Shown here: in pieces, positions 37,141 to 46,387 of the stretch | How the letters are laid out: every line of letters begins with the position of its first letter | Position numbering within the stretch: position 1 is the first letter of the stretch | Assembly: GCA_963924555.1 (NCBI GenBank) | Contig: OZ004581.1 | Span: 3,658,001 to 3,722,000, forward strand | Origin: Crambe crambe | Taxonomy: Eukaryota; Porifera; Demospongiae; Poecilosclerida; Crambeidae | Length of the DNA: 64,000 nucleotides | Direction of reading: 5' to 3' | Position numbers and translations under genes: made by a program | The notes under the pieces: generated by a model | What the model saw: only the letters and a program-made list of their open reading frames with translations | Databases searched by the model: none | What the model was told of the DNA's origin: nothing

Positions 37141-37843
37141 TATACCGTATAGCGCTCTATTTTCGAGGCACTAATATTTCGAGGATAGCTATTTCGAAAT
37201 TATTTCGCGGAATAATTTTCGAGGATCATTAAAATTATAAACTCCGCCTACAAAATGAATATAGCGTGTGCACATAGAAGCATGCATGCTGCCAGCGCTA
37301 GCTTTTAGTGTACGTGTAGAGTCGATGGTTCGTGGCTAACATGTTTATCAAAGTATACTCCCAGTGTTGGGGAAGAACTGCTGTGCAGAAAAGAACCAGG
37401 AAATAGTCATGACCTGTTTGCTGTGATACTACAGGTAGCATCGTGGGCCATGTTCTCTGCTGCTCTTCTTGCAATTTCAGCCCTTTTTTTCTGAAGAAAA
37501 CCTAGATTATGGCCCTCTGGTGCCAGGTAGATCCCTGCTTTAGCGCGGTAGAAACTTTCGAATTCGCTGCTTCTATAGAAGAGGAGGGAACTGACAGTGT
37601 GCCACAAGGATCTGGTAGTAAATAAGCTAGTAGGCAATGCTTTGGTTTAACGTTCAGAGCTAAAATATTAAACGATGATTTGACAGCTGCACTATACTAT
37701 ACTGTACTGTTTATACACTGCGCACGCGCGTACATAACACGTGGCAGGTAAAAATATTCGAGGGCACAATTTTCGTGTTTTGAGCAAAATCCGCGAAAAC
37801 CTCGAAAATAAAGCGCCTCGAAAATAAAGCGCTATACGGTATA
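37141..37843. mobile_element. Inverted-repeat element, TATACCGTATAGCGC family
   Basis: 703 bp. Both ends read TATACCGTATAGCGC then TTATTTTCGAGGC (complemented on the right); the right arm repeats the AAAATAAAGCGCC unit twice. A 76-codon minus frame inside (37407-37637) has no identifiable domain. Confidence 0.8.
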
Positions 37844-38574
37844 AAATTGACTACTTGCCATTTCTTTCTTCGCCCTCTCCTCTGTAGCGTGTCGGCTATT
37901 TGCCGGCTCACGGGTATAGATTACTAAAACTGTCCGTTGTGACTAGTTCTGGAGAATAGGAGGACGGTTAAACTTCTTAACTAGCAAAGAATTATATATC
38001 GGTGAGTGAACTGTTGAGATCAGTAGATCTGGTAGCTACATTAAGAGTTTTTCAATTTATTTTTTTTTTTTTTTTTGGAGGTTGACCCTGGGATGCTTTT
38101 GGGTCCATTAGATTAAGCTTATACCAGGACCATTATTATTATCAGCTACTGTACATCAACTTAAAGTTTGTAGCTATGATCTTATGGGTGTGTAATTAGT
38201 TCTTCACCCTTGAATTTTAGTTTGGTGACTATCAAATCATGTCAAAGAATTATGGTAAGCTACCTGTACAGTTACGACTTACAATATTATTGCTAGCTAT
38301 GTCTCATGTCTCAGGCACAAGTCTTAGTTGAACTGAGTTGTAGCTAGCTACAATTCCTGGGCTTTACCTAGACTGGCCAGCTATCGTGGGAGCAAAGGGC
38401 CAGGGGGTTTCAATGGAAACCACAGAAACCACTCTAAATCCGCCACTGATATGCGGCGTGCGTCATCCCTACATAGAGAGAGCTGCCGCTCTTACTCCGT
38501 ACAAATGTGAAACACTTTCAGATATCCTTCTACAGCAAATTCAATCATTGTCTCGTGCGCATAATGCAGACCAG
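37844..38574. other. Unassigned, possible 5-prime exon region
   Basis: Includes a GC-richer stretch near 37880-37980 ending in a GTGAGTG donor-like site, and a poly-T run at 38058-38076. A 5-prime UTR exon is possible, but no coding start follows. It also contains a partial GTAGGGATG-hairpin motif (CATCCCTAC at 38464, weak stem after it). Confidence 0.3.
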
Positions 38575-38576
38575 TA

Positions 38577-38832
38577 CACAGCGAAAAATCTACAACTTGT
38601 AACAGGTCTGGACTGCCCCACATACCAGTTATGACCTGTACACAGGTCTGTAACGGGTCAGTAAAATCTACAAGTCTGTAACAGGTCCGTATTTTTGGAC
38701 TGTATCAGACCTGCTGCCCCACCAACTGCCTACAGATCAAAAATTAGTACTTCCGGTGCCTAGGGTTTACGGATTTTTGTTCTGTTACATACCTGTTACA
38801 GAATGCTTACAAGTTGTAGATTTTTCGCTGTG
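38577..38832. mobile_element. TA-target MITE, ACACAGCGAAAAATC family, copy 2
   Basis: 256 bp with TA on both sides. Arms CACAGCGAAAAATCTACAAC and its complement. High identity, inverted, to 14259-14515. Confidence 0.92.
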
Positions 38833-39011
38833 TATGCATGCCTAATTGAAATTACGGGGCTTCCATGGTAATAACAACAATAATAATAATAGCTGCCTGA
38901 AGGAATCAGAGCTACATGATATGCATGCAAATCGAAACAAAATGAATTCAGAATCGAGTGATTGGCGAGCGAAGCGAGCCTCTCTCTGGTCATGTCAATG
39001 GAGCTCGAGAT

Positions 39012-39128
39012 ATAGATAAAGCATGTGCGCGAGGTTTCTGATTGATTTAGTGCACCGTAGCCCGAGGGCCGCAGGCCCGAGGGATGGTGCACTAAATCAA
39101 CAAGAAACCGAGTGCGCATGCTTTATCT
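39012..39128. repeat. Hairpin MITE with TTTAGTGCACC arms
   Basis: Arms AGATAAAGCATG-GCGC, GAGGTTTCT and GATTTAGTGCACC mirrored around a GC-rich centre (CCCGAGGGCCGCAGGCCCGA). The flanking phrase TGGTCATGTCAATGG-AGCTCGAGATA is also present in complement near 610-640. Confidence 0.75.
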
Positions 39129-39411
39129 ATTTTAGATCCCATTGCGCATGCGCGTAGCTACTGTAGTCCATAGTTACAAACATCAGTACTGTTTGGTTTG
39201 CTATAGCTAGCTAATTATTGTGTCTCCACTTCTTTCTTGAGTTGTGAAATGGCGGCAAGAATAGTCCACGTACCTGCTGATGCTCCTGTTATAGCTATCT
39301 ATAAATCGGGGATACTCCCCCCCAGCACGAAGGATACAAATATTTTGTGCCTGCCCAGTCCGAAGATCAAAGAAGGCGGCGGCGTGTGAAACACCAGCTT
39401 GCTGTGGACCA

Positions 39412-39570
39412 GCTAGAATGTTCCTTCTTTTATACTAGCTACTCTCAGAAAAGCTTGTTGGGTTTGAAACGTGGAATTTTAATGTTATTCATTGATGTTT
39501 ATAATGACATAACGTTTCAAACCCAACAAGCTTTTCAGAGAGTATAGTAGCCAGCATAAAAGGCAGAACT
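39412..39570. repeat. Hairpin related to the interior of the 710-bp MITE
   Basis: Palindrome built from CAGAAAAGCTTGTTGGGTTT and its complement, ending in CAGCATAAAAGGCAGAACTT. The same module forms the internal hairpin of the MITE copies at 8.4, 13.8 and 42.8 kb, so that MITE probably contains an older nested element. Confidence 0.75.
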
Positions 39571-40037
39571 TCAACAACTTCTTCAAGCTGTTTTGCAGCA
39601 TTCAGCATAGCCTGGGGATGCAAAAAATTAGTGCACTCCTACAAAATTAGTGCACTCCGATCCTACAGAATTAGTGCACACTTGCTGATTTAATGCACAT
39701 AGCAACCACATAGCAATCACATAGCAACGGGAAGCGCTAGGTTTGTAGTCGAATTATAAGCACGAGGCCCGAGGGCGAAGCCCGAGGGGCGAGTGCTTAT
39801 AATTCACTACAAACCGCATGCGCGCGGTTAATAACTATTTTATAGCCCGGCGAGTGTACTACGCATGCTCAGTGCTTCTGTCTCTATAGCGATGTACTGG
39901 GATTTTCGGATTCGTTGACAGTGCAAAAAAATTTAGTAAACCGGGTGCATCCGCATGATCAGGTTCGTTGACGGTTTAGTGCGCGCATGCGTCGATTGAT
40001 TTATACCTGAAAAAGGCGGTAATTTTCAAATCATGAA

Positions 40038-41000
40038 ATGCCTCGACCATATTCTACAGACTTGAGGTGGAGAATAGTGTGGCTTTATCTCTCCACAAAA
40101 AATCCTGCTAGAGTTGCTGGTCTATTGAATGTATCAGAGAGTACAGTTTGGCGGTATATTTCATTGTTTCAACAAACAGGTGATGTTAAAGTGAAAGCTA
40201 GAAGATATGGCCCTAGGCCATTGATGGAAGACTATGAGCAGATGATTTTACTTCAATTCATCCTTGAAAATCCTGGCATATACTTGCATGAGCTTCAATT
40301 GTTGTTGCTTCAAAGGTTTGGTGTGTCTATCAGTGTTCCCACTATCTGTAGAACCTTGAGATTAATGCGTTGTACTCGTCAGGCTATGCACCGAGTGGCA
40401 CTGCAGAGATCTGAAACAATGAGAGCAAAATTCATGCATGAGATCTCAGTATTTGATCCTTCCATGCTCATTTGGCTTGATGAAAGTGGGTGTGATCGCC
40501 GTCATGCAATGAGGAAGTATGGGTACAGTGTAAGAGGTACACCAGTATGCGATCAGAGACTTTTAATCAGAGGAATCAGGTACACAACTCTACCAATTGT
40601 GTCATTGGATGGTATCCTTGATGTATTAGTAACAGAAGGAACAATGGATGGGGACCGTTTTATTAACTTCATACGAAATGTTTTATCACCTCATTTGCTC
40701 CCTTTCAATGGCGTTAATCCACGGTCTGTAATTATCATGGACAATGCTAGCATTCATCATGTTGATGGTGCAATTGATCTGATTGAAAATCAAATTGGAG
40801 CGAGGGTATGTTTCCTTCCAGCCTATTCTCCGGATCTAAATCCTGCAGAAGGTGTGTTTAGCCAAATAAAAGCCATTATGAAAGAAAATGATAAACTTTT
40901 CCAAGTTTTTTCAGCACCAAGAGCACTGTTAGCTATGGCATTTGCTTCAGTCACTACTGAAGACTGCAAAGGGCACATACACAATTGTGGATACATTTAA
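40038..41000 (+). CDS. Tc1/mariner-type DDE transposase
   Basis: Single-exon 320-residue protein, cut-and-paste transposase acting in the nucleus on TA targets. The N-terminal helix-turn-helix (about residues 5-50, NPARVAGLLNVSESTVWRY) should bind the inverted repeats. A second HTH-like region covers about residues 70-115. Catalytic triad by eye: D148 (LDESG), D235 (MDNASIHH) and E271 (DLNPAEG), with 35 residues between the second D and E. This spacing is nearer IS630-like than the DD34E of classic Tc1. Typical family length (about 320-350). ATG at 40038 follows an in-frame short leader; no intron. The stop lies 54 bp from the end of the convergent accessory ORF. I see no lesion, so it is plausibly active. 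Confidence 0.95.
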   Translation: MPRPYSTDLRWRIVWLYLSTKNPARVAGLLNVSESTVWRYISLFQQTGDVKVKARRYGPRPLMEDYEQMILLQFILENPGIYLHELQLLLLQRFGVSISVPTICRTLRLMRCTRQAMHRVALQRSETMRAKFMHEISVFDPSMLIWLDESGCDRRHAMRKYGYSVRGTPVCDQRLLIRGIRYTTLPIVSLDGILDVLVTEGTMDGDRFINFIRNVLSPHLLPFNGVNPRSVIIMDNASIHHVDGAIDLIENQIGARVCFLPAYSPDLNPAEGVFSQIKAIMKENDKLFQVFSAPRALLAMAFASVTTEDCKGHIHNCGYI

Positions 41001-41054
41001 CATTAATAGCAAAATTAATAGTTTTTTGATGTTACACTAACCTCTTAAGCATAT

Positions 41055-41894
41055 CTAAAATTGTGTTTTTTCAGCACTGTATTCTTCTTCAGAGAGTATA
41101 TTGGATTCATGTAAGTTTTTAAGATCAGACAGCTGTTTATAGCATTTACTGCGATTGTCAATGACCTTTGTTGGACTTCCTGTAGAGGATGTAGGCTTAC
41201 TATTGAGAGATGAAGCATCAGTCTTCTTTTTTGAGCAATTCCCACCAGCTCTGACAAACATTGTTGTTGTTGGAGGCGTTTCTGTGCTAATATGGACACC
41301 ACCCACACTCATCTCAGCCCATACTCTATACTGCATTGGGGTGTATGCACTCTCACCATGTCTTTGTTTTAATTCTTTTAAAATCATTTCAACACGTTCT
41401 TCTCTTTCGACACCTTTTTTCTTTCTTTTAGCCTTTCCTATTTCTTCCTCTTCTTCCGAACTTGTATAATCTCTAACTCGCTTGTTAGTTTTCAATAATC
41501 CATCACACCACAAAATGATATTGGCTCCTTTATTCACATTTGACCATACCTCTAGTATATCTTCCTTGCTTCTCAAGCTGACAACACTACTCCCATGCAT
41601 ATAGCCCAAGTCAAATTTATTTGCAGCTTCACCAAGCAGCTGAGTCTTTATTAAGTCTTTAAGTCCATCAACTGATGTCACAGTGGCTGTGCTGACATTT
41701 CTTAAAGTAAACGTCTTGCTGTTCTTTTTACCTTTCGAAGCTACTTTGATAAGGATTTTTTGAATAATCTTGGGGGCAGGAATCTGAGGTGATGGGAGGG
41801 GAGTGATAAGTACTCTTCCTGCGGTTGGTGCCACAGTTGCTCTGTGGCCATTATTAACGGTAAAATTGACATTATATCCTTCAGACCCAGACAT
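41055..41894 (-). CDS. Accessory ORF of the Tc1/mariner-type element
   Basis: 279 residues from ATG at 41894 (MSGSEGYNVNF) to TAG at 41055-41057. In-frame codons upstream lack an ATG. The N-terminal half is a Val/Thr/Lys-rich segment reminiscent of a small beta-grasp or PB1-like fold (KILIKVASKGKKNSKTFTL then GLKDLIKTQL and EDILEVWSNV), ending with an ILWCDGL motif. The middle is acidic then basic (EEEEEIGKAKRKKK), likely a nuclear localisation patch, followed by RVWAEMSVGG. The C-terminus DLKNLHESNILSEEEYSAEK closely resembles the SHOCT short C-terminal motif. No enzyme signature. It faces the transposase tail-to-tail within the same inverted repeats. A role as transposition partner or regulator is inference. 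Confidence 0.85.
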   Translation of the reverse strand: MSGSEGYNVNFTVNNGHRATVAPTAGRVLITPLPSPQIPAPKIIQKILIKVASKGKKNSKTFTLRNVSTATVTSVDGLKDLIKTQLLGEAANKFDLGYMHGSSVVSLRSKEDILEVWSNVNKGANIILWCDGLLKTNKRVRDYTSSEEEEEIGKAKRKKKGVEREERVEMILKELKQRHGESAYTPMQYRVWAEMSVGGVHISTETPPTTTMFVRAGGNCSKKKTDASSLNSKPTSSTGSPTKVIDNRSKCYKQLSDLKNLHESNILSEEEYSAEKTQF

Positions 41895-42054
41895 AATCAC
41901 GGATAGCAAGTAAGCAAAAGCCACTGTACACGACACGTGCAGTTAACATGTCATGTGACATAGGCCTGCGAAGCAGGCGCGCGCCTACTGGTCATGCGCA
42001 TGCACCCGGTACACAAAATTTTTTTGCACTGTCAACAATCCGAAAATCCCAGTA

Positions 42055-42218
42055 CTGAGGTTTTCAGGTTGGTTGACACAAAATTTGCCAACAGTGCAGA
42101 ATTAAATTCGTGCTCGCAAAATTTAAGAGCATTGCATTTATATGACAGTATTTTTGCTCGCTTGAATTTATCTCGCACATGCGCAAATTCTACTGGTCAA
42201 CCAACCTGAAAACTTCAG
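42055..42218. mobile_element. TA-target MITE A of the stacked array
   Basis: 164 bp, arms CTGAGGTTTTCAGGTTGGTT and its complement, TA at 42053-42054 and 42219-42220. The first bases resemble those of the adjacent 2.16-kb element, but the arms are distinct. Confidence 0.92.
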
Positions 42219-42220
42219 TA

Positions 42221-42363
42221 CACCGAATTGCAGGTCGGTTGTCACAAAAAAAGGTCGTCAATTTGTACGCATGCGCGTTCATCTCAATTCAAACCAATGG
42301 AATTCAACACGCATGCGTGCAAATTGACGACCTTTTTTATGACAACCGACCAGCAAATCGGTG
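42221..42363. mobile_element. TA-target MITE B of the stacked array
   Basis: 143 bp, arms CACCGA-TTGC-GGTCGGTTGTCA and AAGGTCGTCAATTTG-ACGC mirrored; TA at both ends. Same family as 33078-33206. Confidence 0.92.
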
Positions 42364-42365
42364 TA

Positions 42366-42612
42366 CAGTGGTTTTACTCAATCTTGGTCGTCAGGCGTCA
42401 TCCGTATACGCATGCGCACTTTTGAAATTGCGCTCAGATTTGGAAAGAACTTTAGAGAAGTAAGCTTTGAAGAGCTAGCTAGTGACTGTTTTAGTATAGT
42501 TCTAACCTACTAGCATGCCACTCACCTTCTCCGGTAAGATTTTCGAGGTTCAAAAGTCGAGCATGCGCGAGAATGCACACTCAGCATTTTGCAAGATTGA
42601 GTAAAATCACTG
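42366..42612. mobile_element. TA-target MITE C of the stacked array
   Basis: 247 bp, arms CAGTGGTTTTACTCAATCTT and AAGATTGAGTAAAATCACTG, TA at 42364-42365 and 42613-42614. The interior carries two GCATGCGC sites and no ORF. Confidence 0.92.
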
Positions 42613-43147
42613 TAGCTACTTTTTGGCTGCTTACAAGAATATGGCCATCCCACTTCAACGTCGTATGGTACCGAACTATCTTTCACTCTATAACCCACCC
42701 ACTCACTGTGTTGCCCACGTAAGGTAGGGGCACAGCGTCATAATTATGGTTGGACGCTGAATGGCAAGTAGGGCAGCTAGTGCAGAATACCAGCCACGCT
42801 GTTAAACAGCTTGCAAGTTCTGCCTTTTATGCTGGCTACTCTCTGAAAAGCTTGTTGGGTTTGAAATGGGGAATGTGGTCAATGAATATCATTATAGCAT
42901 GCGCACCATGTTCAATGAATAATATTAATGAGAGTAGTTAGTATAAGGACAGAACTCTATACTGTCACATACTCACCTTTCAGTCTAGTCACAACTCCTT
43001 AAAAGTACAATATCAACTTTGCAAAATCTTTTCCCTGTAAACACCACCCCAGGCTACAATTACATGCACTGTATCACATTTATAAATCCATGTAAATCGG
43101 TCCATTACCATGGCAACGGGCTATAAATATATTTATTTATATTACCG

Positions 43148-43545
43148 CAGTCTCCTTGCCTGCAGCTTCCATCGCTACAGCAAGCTCACAAGCCTTTTCG
43201 ACCTTCTTGATTAGAAGTCTTCACTTCGTAGCATCAAAGAACAATCCGCAAACTAATCTGTCTCTCAATGCTTGTTCAAGAAAGTTTTCAAACTGAGAGT
43301 CCTTGGAGAGCGAACGCAGAGCTGCCAAATACTCGAGCACGGTTTCTCCTTGTCTCTGATTTTGCTGATGGAATTGGTACTGCTCGGCAATAACAGTTGG
43401 TTTGGGCTGGTAGTGTTCCTTTAGTTTCTCTGTCAAAATGCTTGAAACTTTTAGTATTCGGCTGGTCAGGTGCAAATAATGCTCGTAGGAGCTCATAGTT
43501 CTTAGTGCCTACTTCATTGAGCAAGATCGCTACCTTTCTTCTAGC
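43148..43545 (-). pseudogene. Ty3/Gypsy-type gag fragment
   Basis: Minus strand reads NEVGTKNYELLRALFAPDQP in one frame, then, after a one-base slip near 43450, KLKEHYQPKPTVIAEQYQFH, QGETVLEYLAALRSLS and ALRDRLVCGL, then an in-frame TGA and KKVEKACELAVAMEAA. These are hallmarks of the capsid part of gag in Ty3/Gypsy retrotransposons (structural protein of the cytoplasmic particle). A slip and a stop plus absence of neighbouring pol or LTRs make it a dead fragment. Confidence 0.8.
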
Positions 43546-43827
43546 ATTGTCTATCTAACTAAGGTGCTAATGCCCTAATGGCTCATAGTTTCACTGTTTT
43601 AAAAACCTCATTGTGGTCAAAACTTCAAAGCATATTATGGATGCCATAGTCTAATGTTAGGTTAGGTAAAGCTTCTACCACAGGACACTAAGAATATGAC
43701 TTTACATTATATCTTTTGAAGATGAACATGTGACCAAACGCAATCTTCAGAAGAAGAGGGGAAGTAGTTTCTTATAATTACATATGTCAGCCTAGCATAC
43801 TTTATAGCTCCCTGATAATAATTGCAG

Positions 43828-44092
43828 GTATCCGTCCTTGGGAGGATGTTGTTGAAGAAATTGATGATACTCCATTAGGTGAGTATGTAATAGCATGTGT
43901 GTAGTTTGTTGTTATTTTTTAATAGCTATAATGTATGCTGTACATAATTATCTGTCAAAAGGATTTTTTTGTAATCCAGAAATGGATGATATATCTGATA
44001 TAACAAGTGAATGTTCCGGAGTTGATGTACAGTATCTTGCACAAAATCTTCAGATACCTTATGACGACTTAATAATAAATAATCGAAAATAA
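43828..44092 (+). CDS. Last two exons of an unrecognised gene
   Basis: Exon 43828-43878 (acceptor AATTGCAG, donor GTGAGT) encodes IRPWEDVVEEIDDTPL. Exon 43980-44092 (acceptor TTGTAATCCAG) encodes EMDDISDITSECSGVD and ends in DLIINNRK with TAA at 44090. Both junctions are phase 1. Strongly acidic, so likely a cytosolic tail. Upstream exons must lie beyond the transposon cluster at 39.7-43.5 kb or be lost. An alternative is that exon 43828 splices onward to 46388, which is also phase 1. Confidence 0.5.
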
Positions 44093-44734
44093 TAAACGAA
44101 GTTTTAGTATTATGACATCATATATGACGATGATGCGCATGCGTGTGCAATGCGATATCGATAGCAGCTGGAAAAAAACCTGGAGCAGATAGTTCGTGAA
44201 ACAAAAGTATCGTGCTTCATTTCCAAGATCATGGCCGTTACCTGTCTCTCTTCTACAACGAAGCATCTCGCCTTCCGTAGCAATCTAGATTTTAGTCTGG
44301 CGTCACCAGCCCAGCTTTTCTTCTTTTTGGAGGACTTTCTCTGTAGTAGCCACGAATCACGAGAAGGTAGCCATCATGCATGTCACTTGGCCCCAGCAGC
44401 AGGCAATGATATAGCTATTATGCACATGCATTATTTTCCATGTGCTTGCTAAGAAAATTAGACCTGCAGAAATTTATTATAGCAGAAATCACGAATTTAA
44501 ACCTCCGAAAATTTATATGATTATGGTACATAACAACTCCAGGAAAATGGGCTCCTAAGTGGAGACTTATACCTTGTAAACAGGAAGACCAGTACCACAA
44601 GGGAAGGACCATGTACAAACTGACTATCATGGTTGGGCTCTCTGGCTGCAGAGCTAGTGCATTCAAGGTGCATATCCCATCCGTTTTTATTTTCCAGGGT
44701 AAACACGACCTTGCATACTTTTGAAATGGTGACT

Positions 44735-44791
<57 letters not shown>

Positions 44792-45116
44792 GTTATTATT
44801 GTTATAAATAATATCAAAACAAAATGCAGTGTAAATGGGGCCTAAGTTACAGCAGGTCACTTGTAACCTGATGCCGGGTAGGCTTCCTTCTATTTCCTTC
44901 TATACCAGTAAAATAAATAAATAAAAAAATAAATAAATAAATGAAATAAAATAAAAACAGACATCAAAGCTCAAATATTCTAATATGGGTAAGTGGGTAA
45001 GCCTTTTATACAACTTATATGTGGTCATCTTCTCCAAATTGTATAAGTCTTCATCATGGGATTAAGGTGAAGGTCCAGACTGAGTTGAGATTGTAGTAGC
45101 TAGTTAAAAACATTCT
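44093..45116. other. Unassigned stretch with TTA microsatellite
   Basis: Includes a possible start exon at 44231 (MAVTCLSSTTKHL, open to a GTAGCC donor-like site at about 44367), a TTA microsatellite at 44736-44795 and an A/T-rich TAAA run at 44908-44960. I cannot link the possible start to any downstream exon with confidence. Confidence 0.3.
44736..44795. repeat. TTA trinucleotide microsatellite
   Basis: About 19 TTA/ATT units, producing a spurious poly-isoleucine frame. Confidence 0.95.
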
Positions 45117-45729
45117 CCCCAGTCTGGCGTTGCCGACCCCTTTTATTGGTGGGTGGGGGAAGGAAAAGGTCTGGTGTCGTTAGCATCAACGACTTGTGCT
45201 GGTGTAACTGTTGTGCCCCAATTAGATTGCAGTATTCCTGATAATTGGATTCCAGGCACATGGCTAGGGGAAGTGAATAAAAACGGTTGAAAACTTTGCG
45301 TGAATCAACCGTGGCCGAGTTCGAGACTGTAGCATCTAGCTAAAGCATTCAGGGAGCTTGGAGTAAGAACTATCAAGCCAGAACAGTTGCAGGTCGTGGC
45401 AGGAATATTGGAGCACGATGTCTTTGCTGTTACTTGCTCACAAGTATTACCGCTTCCTCCAAGAACTCATCTGTCCGTCTGTCCTTTACAGCTGATTTGC
45501 CACAAGCCAGGCACAAGTCTAAAGTAGCCATCTCATCTGAAGTAGCCATCTCGGATAGACTGTTTTCGCAACAACATTTGTGCGCTTTTATTTTATCATG
45601 TGCCACTGTATAGTTAATGCAAATTCCTTCAGCACAAGTCATTGATGCTAACAACACCAGACCAGACTCTTTCCTTCCCCCACCCACTAATAAAGGGAAT
45701 GTAAAGGGTTGGCAACGCCAGACTAGGTT
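45117..45729. mobile_element. Inverted-repeat element, GACCCTTT family, copy 2
   Basis: Arms about 80 bp: CCAGTCTGGCGTTGCC, GGTGGGTGGGGGAAGGAAA and CATCAACGACTTGTGCT mirrored at 45640-45729. The interior carries a helicase-like coding scrap (45331-45440). Confidence 0.8.
45331..45440 (+). pseudogene. RecQ-like helicase exon fragment inside a transposon
   Basis: After an acceptor-like GACTGTAG, the plus strand reads HLAKAFRELGVRTIKPEQLQ then VVAGILEHDVFAV, matching the Q-motif side of RecQ-like helicases (LG-x-x-LKPEQ followed by DVFAVLPTGYGKS). The Walker A lysine segment that should follow is missing and replaced by unrelated sequence. Probably a captured exon. Confidence 0.5.
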
Positions 45730-46387
45730 CTCCCCTGGATTTATTGAAGGCATAGGGGAAAACCATAAAAGGGAGAGCCTGACAATTGAGTTTTCTGAGA
45801 TGACTCCTTGTGTAGTCTGAGAGAAAACCTATCACCACTTAATGATTAAGGCATTATGCATGGGGAAGAACTGAAGGTATTTAAGATGCCTGAAGAGAAC
45901 CCTGTGGTCCAGTTTACATAAAATGCAGCGAAGTGCTTGCATCAGTTCTGGTTCTGTTTACATAGGTTTTAGCAATACATTTGAACAGAAATGCAATGTC
46001 TCCAGAGCAACATTTTTTTAAATGTGCCATATAGCATTACTTCTCTTGCAGCAGTTATGGTTTATATTACAAAAGGCAAGAAACCAGGGCTACTATGGCC
46101 AGACTATTAAAAAAAAATTGGCGCTAGATTTTGAAGCAAAGTATTAGCCATCAAGGTCCTCCTTAAGCTTAACAGCAGGGTGGAATGGTTTGCGTGAATT
46201 TTGCTTTTTTTCATATAAAAGTAATCGTTGTAATATTGTGGAAGTCCAACTAACAACTCAGTCAGGTCATGGAGCAAAAAAGAAGTGGATAAAAAATTAA
46301 GGCTAACTTTAAATGCACATATCAAAAATAATCATGTATAATGCATTGTGCATGATGTTGTTATTAAAGCAAATTTACTTATTTTAG
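45730..46387. other. Presumed intron or promoter before the COR-like exon
   Basis: No exon identified. The minus-strand frames at 45629-45838 and 46107-46325 have no domain or splice support. Since the exon at 46388 begins in phase 1, an upstream coding exon is required somewhere to the left. Confidence 0.35.

Larger units (their letters stand above)
39897..42052 (+). mobile_element. Tc1/mariner-superfamily transposon, full length (2,156 bp)
   Basis: Inverted repeats of about 50 bp begin CTGGGATTTTCGGATT and continue TTGACAGTGCAAAAAAATTT, with TA on both sides. The element holds an intact 320-residue DDE transposase on plus (40038-41000) and a convergent 279-residue accessory ORF on minus (41055-41894). 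Near-identical ends and open frames suggest recent activity. Confidence 0.95.
39726..43128 (-). mobile_element. Third copy of the 710-bp MITE, split by stacked insertions
   Basis: 39726-39896 and 42615-43128 are the two parts, inverted relative to 8168-8876. The intact copy reads GCGATGTAGCTACTT (in complement); here the TA of GATGTAGC is where four other elements are inserted. Confidence 0.85.

Noticed and set aside
41155-41469. 104-codon plus ORF
   Set aside because: Antisense shadow of the Tc1-element accessory ORF.
44633-44845. Poly-isoleucine ORF
   Set aside because: Translation of a TTA microsatellite.
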